The notes beneath the pieces are model-generated. The model was not told where the DNA came from. It made no database searches and saw nothing but the letters and a program-made list of their open reading frames with translations. Position numbers and translations under genes: made by a program. From Planctomycetota bacterium (GTDB taxonomy: Bacteria > Planctomycetota > UBA8108 > UBA1146 > JAJFFE01), in NCBI GenBank assembly GCA_020425835.1, contig JAGQRC010000039.1, positions 1 through 12,594 on the forward strand: a stretch of DNA of 12,594 nucleotides, in the 5' to 3' direction. Within the stretch, counting starts at the first letter, position 1; every line of letters begins with the position of its first letter. Below, in pieces: positions 7,705 to 12,594 of this stretch.

Positions 7705-9599
7705 CGATCCAGCACCTCTCCGAAGGCTCGATCGATGCCACGCAAGCGCTCGAGCCGTTCCGGTGCGACCAGCAGCCGTTTCTCGAGTTCAGCGTCATCG
7801 AGGATCACGCGCGGCGTGACCAGGAGGATCAGCTCCGTTCGCGTGTCGAGCTTGTCGTCGTAGCGAAACAGCCGACCGAGGAGCGGAATGCGCCCGAGGA
7901 TGGGGATCCGACGCTGGATCTCCTGTTCCTCGTGCTCGATCAACCCGCCGATGACCACGGTCTCACCGGAGCGGAGCAGCACCTGCGTGTCCGCCTCGCG
8001 GGTCTGGATCACGGGGAAGCGCTCGTCCACGATCTCGGCGACGGAGCTGACCGCGGGGTGGATGATCAGGTGCACACGGTCGTCCGGGCCCGTGACGGAG
8101 GGCACGACATTGAGCTGGATCCCGATGTCCTCGTAGTAGTCGAGGGTCACCGTACGCACGGCGGTCTGAGGATCGATCGTCTCCGTCGTGACCGGGAACT
8201 TCTGACCGATCAGGATGCTCGCTTCGATCGCATCCATGGTGGTGATGTTCGGCTCCGAGACGATCTCAGCATCCGTGGACTGCTGGATCAGGCGAATCGC
8301 CGCCGTCAGCTCCGAGGCGTCGAGCGTTCCGAAGAGGAAATTGGTCGAACCCGGGTCGGGGTACGGTCCCGGGAAGAAGCGTCCCGTGTGGGGCCCGAAC
8401 GGGAGGTTGGTGGGGCGTCGTGATCCGGATATCGAGAGCACGGTGTTCCAGTCGAACCCGCGTTGATCCTGCGCATCACGAGTGATCTGAACGATCTTGA
8501 CGCAGACCTCGATCTGACGTGGCAACACGTCCAGCTCGGCGACCCGCTCCGCGATCTGCTCCAACACGCGAGGACGATCGGTCACCGCGAAGACGCGAGA
8601 TCGGCGGTTGTTGTCGCGGACCTGGTCGTCGGCTTTGCGGACATCGGTGATCTTGCTGCCGAACTCGAATCCGCCTCGCGGTCGAGGAGAGTAACACGAG
8701 ATCTTCCCGTTCTCGCTGAGCAGGGGCTGGAGGTACTCCTTGACGTCCCAGGCGTCGAGGTACTTGAGCTCGAACTCCTGGGTGATCAACTCTGCGCTCA
8801 GCTTCTCGGCGCGGTCGATGATCAGGACGCCGTTGTCCTCGCGGAAGTCGAGGCCCTGCCCCCGGAGCAAGTGGCGGAGACCGTCCCGGAACTCGAGGCG
8901 CTCGAAGCTCGCGTTCATCGTCGTGGGCTCCCCGACGTTGACGAACGTGTTCAAGCCGAGCGCGTCCTGGAACAGTTTCGGAAGCTCGATGAGGGGAAAG
9001 TTCTCGAGCCGCATCGAGACCGTCCCGTCGTCGTGGGAGGCGAGACGACCGATGCGCTCGGAGGCCGGGATGTCGATCTGGTCGACGAGGTTTCGGATCA
9101 CCTCCAGGTTCTCCGGCGTATCCACGATGGAGAGCGACCGGCCATGGATCTCGTCTTCCAGAGCGACGATCTTTCCCTCGCCGGAGAGGAGCGGAGCGAG
9201 GAGAGCTCGCGCCGTGGCCGCGTTGATGTGGCGGAAGCGCAGCACCAAGGGGGCTCTTGGGGTGGGTCCTTCGTTGGATGGCTTCAACGGGACGATGCGA
9301 AGGACCGATTGCTCCTCGACGACGCTGTAGCCATGGACTCGGAGGAGACTCGACAGTGCATCGCGCCACGCGACGCCGTTGAACTTCGCGGTGACCGTCT
9401 GGTCGAGCTTCTCTCCGGTCACCAGACTGACCGGGCGGTTGCGAATGATCATCTGGACCGCCTGACTCAAGCGGATTCCATCGGCATCGAGGTTGATCCG
9501 CTCCTCGTCGCCCTGAGCGAAGGTCGACGGGACAGCGACGAGTATGAGGAGGAGCCCCGCGACGGTCGATCGGATGATCGCGGACGAGAGAGTCTTCAT
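7701..9599 (-). CDS. Secretin (GspD/PilQ family) with duplicated N-domain module
   Basis: A protein of 632 residues forming the multimeric outer-membrane channel of type II secretion or type IV pilus systems. The ATG at 9599 overlaps the stop of the gene before in an ATGA, with AAGGA 9 bases upstream. Signal peptide 1-28 (cleavage after S-T-F-A). Two consecutive periplasmic modules follow: STN-like 34-104 (VTAKFNGVAWRDALSSLL) plus N1-like 117-178 (LRFRHINAATARALLAPLL, SIVDTPENLEVIRNLVDQID), then STN-like 194-263 (MNASFERLEFRDGLRHLL) plus N1-like 273-357 (FELKYLDAWDVKEYLQPLL, FAVTDRPRVLEQIAERVAEL). The secretin domain covers about 360-600: VSEPNITTMD (447-456), the secretin signature IPILGRIPLLGRLF (565-578) and TELILLVTPRVI (588-599). 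A C-terminal tail of about 30 residues could be a pilotin-binding region, but this is not shown. The family is secure; whether it serves a pilus or a secretion machine is not. PilM/N/O-like neighbours favour the pilus type. Confidence 0.95.
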   Translation of the reverse strand: MKTLSSAIIRSTVAGLLLILVAVPSTFAQGDEERINLDADGIRLSQAVQMIIRNRPVSLVTGEKLDQTVTAKFNGVAWRDALSSLLRVHGYSVVEEQSVLRIVPLKPSNEGPTPRAPLVLRFRHINAATARALLAPLLSGEGKIVALEDEIHGRSLSIVDTPENLEVIRNLVDQIDIPASERIGRLASHDDGTVSMRLENFPLIELPKLFQDALGLNTFVNVGEPTTMNASFERLEFRDGLRHLLRGQGLDFREDNGVLIIDRAEKLSAELITQEFELKYLDAWDVKEYLQPLLSENGKISCYSPRPRGGFEFGSKITDVRKADDQVRDNNRRSRVFAVTDRPRVLEQIAERVAELDVLPRQIEVCVKIVQITRDAQDQRGFDWNTVLSISGSRRPTNLPFGPHTGRFFPGPYPDPGSTNFLFGTLDASELTAAIRLIQQSTDAEIVSEPNITTMDAIEASILIGQKFPVTTETIDPQTAVRTVTLDYYEDIGIQLNVVPSVTGPDDRVHLIIHPAVSSVAEIVDERFPVIQTREADTQVLLRSGETVVIGGLIEHEEQEIQRRIPILGRIPLLGRLFRYDDKLDTRTELILLVTPRVILDDAELEKRLLVAPERLERLRGIDRAFGEVLDR

Positions 9600-10165
9600 C
9601 GTTGGGTTCCTTCGTTCTTGGCTCCGCTCAGGAGCGGGTCGAAGATCAGCCGGTACACCTGGCCCCCGGACTCGACGACGACGCCGTCGCCCAGGACCTC
9701 GATCAGTCTGAAGTCGCGGATCGTCTCGCCGAGGAAAACCAACTCGCCGTCGAGGACCGCGGCGCGATCTCGCGATGAGGAATAGAAGAGTGCCGTGACG
9801 AAGGGCAGGTCGTCGCGGTCCGCCACGGCCTTCGGCGCGTCGATGACGGCGACCTCACGAAAGGGATCTCGGACGACCAGTCGGCTCCGGGGCCGAGCGA
9901 CGCGATCGATTTGGGTCTGCAGATCCAGCGTCGCCACGAGAGCACCGAGCGAGTTACCGGGCGGGTTCTCCGGAGGCGGTGTGGCGGCAGGGACCTTGGG
10001 AGTCGCTCGCGCGAGAGGGTCCGCGGGGGCCGAAGACTCCGTGGCCTCGGCGACCATCGCGTCGCCCTCGGAGTCGCCACGTCGCAGGAGCAGGGACGCG
10101 ACGGTGAGGAGCACCACGGCGAGCGTGATTCCGAGGAGCCGCGTCTCGCGCTTATTGAGCCGCAT
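9596..10165 (-). CDS. GspB/PilP-like inner-membrane partner of the secretin
   Basis: A protein of 189 residues. The ATG at 10165 is chosen over an upstream in-frame start (10216) because a strong GGAGGAGG sits just ahead and the protein then begins with a short basic tail and a membrane segment (about 10-27). It overlaps the lipoprotein gene by 14 bases. A Pro/Ala-rich periplasmic linker (about 45-72) leads to a motif RDPF (99-102), typical of PilP, and a small C-terminal beta domain (about 120-176: FVTALFYSSSRDRAAVLDG, then LIEVLGDGVVVESGGQVYRL). This matches the GspB C-terminal (T2SSB-type) pattern of alternating strands ending in DGVVL-x-x-x-G-x-x-x-R-L. PilP is normally a lipoprotein; here there is no lipobox and a transmembrane anchor is used instead, as in GspB and GspC. 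Expected role: docks the inner-membrane platform onto the periplasmic N-domains of the secretin encoded next. Confidence 0.78.
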   Translation of the reverse strand: MRLNKRETRLLGITLAVVLLTVASLLLRRGDSEGDAMVAEATESSAPADPLARATPKVPAATPPPENPPGNSLGALVATLDLQTQIDRVARPRSRLVVRDPFREVAVIDAPKAVADRDDLPFVTALFYSSSRDRAAVLDGELVFLGETIRDFRLIEVLGDGVVVESGGQVYRLIFDPLLSGAKNEGTQR

Positions 10166-10718
10166 CCGGTTCCTCCTCCGGCGTAATCTCGGCTCGGAGA
10201 GTTCGCACTGCCTCACGCAGTTCCGGGGGGAACTCCGGGTCGGATTCGAGGCCCTTCAGGAGCAGCTCCGCTTTCTCGTCGTCGTCGGAGAACACCCAGA
10301 GCCAGACGTTGAGCAGTCGGTCCCGCGGCTCCAGTGAGCCTCCGAGCAGCTCGACTTCGTGATAGACCCCGAGAGCATGCCGACAGGCGTCCAGGAGGCG
10401 ACGCCGCGCAGCGGCGACCCGACGACGCTGCAACGCGGGATCTCGGGTCGGGGACTCTTGGACGGAGAACCACGTCTGCGACTCGTGCCGGGCGAGTGCC
10501 GCCAGGCGTCGGGCGTACTCGAGCAGATACGGGACGGACTCCTCTTGGCTCTCGGCCCGTTCGCGGGCCGCATCGAGGGCGGCGCGGTCGTCGGCGCTCA
10601 GGTGGTCCCAGTTGCCGTAGAAGGGTGCAGGCGATGCCTTCGGAGTGGGCGAGGCGCAGCCCCCCAGAACTGCGGCAGCCCACGAGGTCGACAAGAGGAG
10701 AATCAGCACGCGCGTCAT
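10152..10718 (-). CDS. Helical (TPR-like) lipoprotein, candidate pilotin
   Basis: A protein of 188 residues. The ATG at 10718 overlaps the kinase stop in an ATGA, with GGAGG 6 bases upstream. A lipoprotein signal (MTRVLILLLSTSWAAAVLGGC) places the lipidated cysteine at residue 21 in an L-G-G-C lipobox. The residue after Cys is Ala, giving no reason to expect inner-membrane retention by the rule known for E. coli. The mature protein is mostly alpha-helical with TPR-like helix pairs (about 40-85 and 95-160: DDRAALDAARERAE, VPYLLEYARRLAALA, ACRHALGVYHEVELLGG, DEKAELLLKGLESDP) and an acidic C-terminal tail. TPR-type lipoproteins such as PilF/PilW are secretin pilotins, and this gene lies two genes ahead of the secretin, so a pilotin or assembly role is plausible. 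No family-specific motif was recognised, and this functional assignment is inference from context. Confidence 0.8.
   Translation of the reverse strand: MTRVLILLLSTSWAAAVLGGCASPTPKASPAPFYGNWDHLSADDRAALDAARERAESQEESVPYLLEYARRLAALARHESQTWFSVQESPTRDPALQRRRVAAARRRLLDACRHALGVYHEVELLGGSLEPRDRLLNVWLWVFSDDDEKAELLLKGLESDPEFPPELREAVRTLRAEITPEEEPDAAQ
10172..10179 (-). promoter_or_regulatory. Ribosome binding site deciding the GspB/PilP-like start
   Basis: GGAGGAGG on the minus strand ends 6 bases before the ATG at 10165. It selects this start over the upstream in-frame one at 10216. It lies inside the 3' end of the lipoprotein gene. Confidence 0.7.
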
Positions 10719-12076
10719 GGTCGGCCTCCGAGGTGTCGCTCCAACGAGTGGTCGGGATCGAGCTCCGGGTGATGGCGAAGGACGGAACCGACAATGCTAT
10801 TCGCCTCGTCGGACCGGTCGAGCTCGCGACCGAGGTCGAGCAGCTTCATCAGCATGGCCCGACGGGGGTAGAGGCGGGAGGCTTCTCGGTAGTCGTTGAA
10901 CGCCGCGTCGAGCTCCAGCTTCCCCTCGTGCTCCCGGGCGTTGTTCCAGCACTGTTGTGCCCGATGCGAGAGGTCGAACGGGTCCGCGTCCGCGGCGGGT
11001 GGCTCGATCTCCGTCGGGTTCGACGGGGCTTCGGTCCCCTGAGCCAGGGCTTCCTCGCACCACGACCGAAGACCGGACCATCGCGCCCAGAGGTCCGAGC
11101 GTCGGTTCGCGTCGACCGTCAACCAGATTCCGACGCCGATCAGCGCCACCGCGGCCGTCCGCCGCAACCGTCTTCCGCGTCGCCTTCGCGTCCGGGTCGT
11201 GACGGGAGCCGCTTGGGCAGCGGGGACGGAGACCGCGGCGTGCGAGTCCAGGTCCACCCCTCGATCGCGCGCGAGGCTCTCGAGTTGCGGGAGTGCTTCG
11301 TCGAGTGTCGTGTATCGGTCCGACGGCTCCTTCTCGAGGCAGCGCAGGATCAACTGCGAGAGCGCCTCCGGAAGGGCCGGATTCCGGCTCGTCGGCGCGG
11401 GAGCCGGCGACGACTGGTGCAGCTGGATCAGTTCGTACGCCGAGCTCGACTGGAAGGGCGGCTCGCCGGTGAAGAGGTGAAACAGGAGAACTCCGAAGGA
11501 GTAGATGTCGCTCCTCAGGTCCAACGGCCGCCCCGCACACTGCTCGGGGCTCATGTAGAGAGGTGTCCCCAGGACGCTACCCGTCTGGGTCAACATCGTG
11601 AGTCCCTCGACCTGCACCAGGCCGAAGTCCAAGAGCTTCGCCTGTCCGGAGCTCTCCAGAACCATCACGTTCCCCGGTTTGAGGTCGCGATGGATCATCC
11701 CGCGTGAGTGGAGAGCCGAGAGGGCGCGCGCGACATGAGTGGCAACTCGGAGCCCGATCTCGAGAGGGACGCCCTCGGGGTAACCTCGAATCAGGCGCGA
11801 GAGCGGCTTGCCATCGAGGTACTCCATCGCGATGTAGTGACAACCATCGTGACACTCCACCTCATGGACCCGGACCACGTTGGGGTGATCGAGGTTCATC
11901 AGCGCCTGACCCTCGCGTCGGAAGCGCTTCGCGGTGGTCGGCGTGATCAAGTTGGAGGGGAGAATCTTGATCGCGATGTCCGCGTCGTCCCGTTCGCGAC
12001 GTGCGCGATAGACGACCCCCATTCCTCCCTTGCCGATCTCTCGGAGGAGCTGGTATCCGGGTACCGACGGCATCAT
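10715..12076 (-). CDS. Transmembrane Ser/Thr protein kinase (Hanks type) with C-terminal TPR-like tail
   Basis: A protein of 453 residues (452 if the second Met is used). The frame continues upstream to 12244, but that part lies over the GAF gene; the ATG at 12076 forms an ATGA overlap with the GAF stop and has GGGAGGAG 8 bases upstream. The kinase domain (about 8-268) has all catalytic elements: Gly loop GKGGMG (15-20), Lys37 in AIKIL, alpha-C Glu55, HRDLKPGN (129-136) with Asp131, DFG (150-152), SPE (176-178) and SDIYSFG (189-195). It should be an active kinase of the PknB/Stk group. A juxtamembrane stretch with a very basic block (residues 295-306) precedes one membrane segment (about 307-322). 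Positive-inside rules then put the kinase in the cytoplasm and the last 130 residues in the periplasm. That tail has a Pro/acidic linker and a TPR-like helix set (about 366-440). It heads the secretin operon with the GAF gene, suggesting it regulates the machine encoded downstream; targets are unknown. Confidence 0.93.
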   Translation of the reverse strand: MMPSVPGYQLLREIGKGGMGVVYRARRERDDADIAIKILPSNLITPTTAKRFRREGQALMNLDHPNVVRVHEVECHDGCHYIAMEYLDGKPLSRLIRGYPEGVPLEIGLRVATHVARALSALHSRGMIHRDLKPGNVMVLESSGQAKLLDFGLVQVEGLTMLTQTGSVLGTPLYMSPEQCAGRPLDLRSDIYSFGVLLFHLFTGEPPFQSSSAYELIQLHQSSPAPAPTSRNPALPEALSQLILRCLEKEPSDRYTTLDEALPQLESLARDRGVDLDSHAAVSVPAAQAAPVTTRTRRRRGRRLRRTAAVALIGVGIWLTVDANRRSDLWARWSGLRSWCEEALAQGTEAPSNPTEIEPPAADADPFDLSHRAQQCWNNAREHEGKLELDAAFNDYREASRLYPRRAMLMKLLDLGRELDRSDEANSIVGSVLRHHPELDPDHSLERHLGGRP

Positions 12077-12594
12077 CCGGCGATCTCCTCCCGGAACAGG
12101 GCGATCGGGGCGGCGACCTGTGCCGCGAGTAGACCGAGCAGTCGTACCCGTTCGTCGGAGTCGATGGCACAGAGGCCTTCCTCGAAGACCAGAATGAAAC
12201 CGTGGGTCTCGCAGCGCGAACGAAGCGGGAGTGCCACGCCACACTCCGGCGGGGGACCCGGGATCTTCAACCCATCGAACAGCGCCTGGAGATCGCTTTG
12301 TCGCTCGGGGCCGAGCATGACGGGGTCCATGGTGGTTCCGTCGAGCAACGGGTTCCGGACGGTGACGGTGCCGCTGGGGCAGCTCCAGCCGATCGTCCGT
12401 GCCGCACGCCAGCCGGAGTGGGACTCGAGCAGCAACAGCGCCTGCTGCACCTCGAGCTGGTAGGCCAGCGTGTCGACGGCGAGATCGAGTAGCGCATCCG
12501 CGACGTCGAGGTCGCTGACGAGCCGAATGGTCTCGGACAAGAGCTCGAACGAAGCGAGGTGACGCTTCAGCTCGCTGTTGGCGATCTTGAGCTC
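12073..12594 (-). CDS. GAF-domain signalling protein, 5' end outside the window
   Basis: The frame is open to the right edge, so 173 C-terminal residues are visible; a TTG at 12540 is in frame but is unlikely to be the start, because the frame upstream of it reads as a good helix (ELKIANSELKRHLASFELL). That helix is probably a linker from an N-terminal domain not in view. The remainder is a GAF-like sensor fold: helix SDLDVADALLDLAVDTLAYQ, strand ALLLLESHSGW, the strand CGVALPLRSRCETHGFILVFE with the typical hydrophobic-Pro-Leu pattern, and the closing helix DERVRLLGLLAAQVAAPIALF. The ligand is unknown and no bound-cofactor motif is obvious. In related bacteria such GAF domains are often joined to FHA domains, which bind phosphothreonine, and the next gene encodes a Ser/Thr kinase, but an FHA domain cannot be seen here. 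Its stop overlaps the kinase start (ATGA), so the two are translated together. Confidence 0.8.
   Translation of the reverse strand, partial: ELKIANSELKRHLASFELLSETIRLVSDLDVADALLDLAVDTLAYQLEVQQALLLLESHSGWRAARTIGWSCPSGTVTVRNPLLDGTTMDPVMLGPERQSDLQALFDGLKIPGPPPECGVALPLRSRCETHGFILVFEEGLCAIDSDERVRLLGLLAAQVAAPIALFREEIAG
12085..12092 (-). promoter_or_regulatory. Ribosome binding site of the kinase gene
   Basis: GGGAGGAG on the minus strand lies 8 bases before the first ATG of the kinase, inside the last codons of the GAF gene. It favours the first of two adjacent ATG codons and excludes the longer upstream frame. Confidence 0.65.

Noticed and set aside
8463..9785. 440-codon open frame on the plus strand opposite the secretin
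   Set aside because: It lies antisense to a certain secretin gene; the translation is Asp/Leu/Arg/Glu-rich with no family resemblance. Long antisense frames are expected in GC-rich DNA.
10334..11707. 457-codon open frame on the plus strand across the lipoprotein and kinase genes
   Set aside because: Antisense to an intact kinase domain and a lipoprotein; spans a real gene boundary and has an Arg-rich non-protein-like composition.
12077..12244. 56-residue N-terminal extension of the kinase
   Set aside because: It lies wholly over the end of the GAF gene in another frame; the kinase domain begins right after the ATG at 12076, which has a good ribosome binding site and ATGA overlap.
1..12594. 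CRISPR arrays, tRNA or rRNA genes, insertion sequences, integrases, attachment sites
   Set aside because: No spaced direct repeats, no tRNA-like cloverleaf, no transposase or integrase frames and no terminal inverted repeats were seen on either strand.

Overview
The window is GC-rich, and every gene I can support lies on the minus strand, so transcription runs from the right edge to the left. There are no RNA genes, mobile elements or CRISPR arrays. The likely source is a Gram-negative-type (diderm) bacterium, because there is a secretin, two lipoproteins with lipoboxes, and Sec signal peptides. The combination of a Hanks-type kinase, a PQQ-propeller/TPR/CBM9-like giant protein and high GC fits Planctomycetota best. 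Myxococcota or Acidobacteriota are also possible. This assignment is inference from gene style, not from a marker gene.

Right to middle (12594 down to 5761): eight genes whose ends all overlap, clearly one transcription unit. The order is: GAF-domain protein (cut by the right edge), transmembrane Ser/Thr protein kinase, TPR-like lipoprotein, GspB/PilP-like inner-membrane protein, secretin (GspD/PilQ family), PilM-like protein, PilN-like protein, PilO-like protein. Five of the seven junctions are 4-base ATGA overlaps; the other two overlap by 14 and 8 bases. Together the last five genes would build the envelope-spanning core of a type IV pilus or type II secretion-like machine: a secretin channel in the outer membrane, a GspB/PilP-like connector, and the PilM-N-O inner-membrane platform. 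The motor ATPase, the polytopic membrane protein (PilC/GspF) and pilins or pseudopilins are not in this window.

Left (5590 down to 1): after a 170-base non-coding gap comes a gene for a 1693-residue exported protein. It has two PQQ-type beta-propeller regions separated by an alpha-helical (TPR-like) region, and a C-terminal CBM9-like carbohydrate-binding domain. 69 bases further on, a lipoprotein gene with a repeated (W/F/R/L)-P-(L/F) pattern starts and runs off the left edge.

The most interesting aspect is the fusion in one operon of a signalling pair (GAF protein plus kinase with a predicted periplasmic tail) with a rearranged secretin/PilMNO core (order P-Q-M-N-O instead of the usual M-N-O-P-Q). 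The secretin has a duplicated N-domain module, and the PilM homologue has apparently lost its nucleotide-binding motifs. Whether this is a described family of machine cannot be decided without searches.
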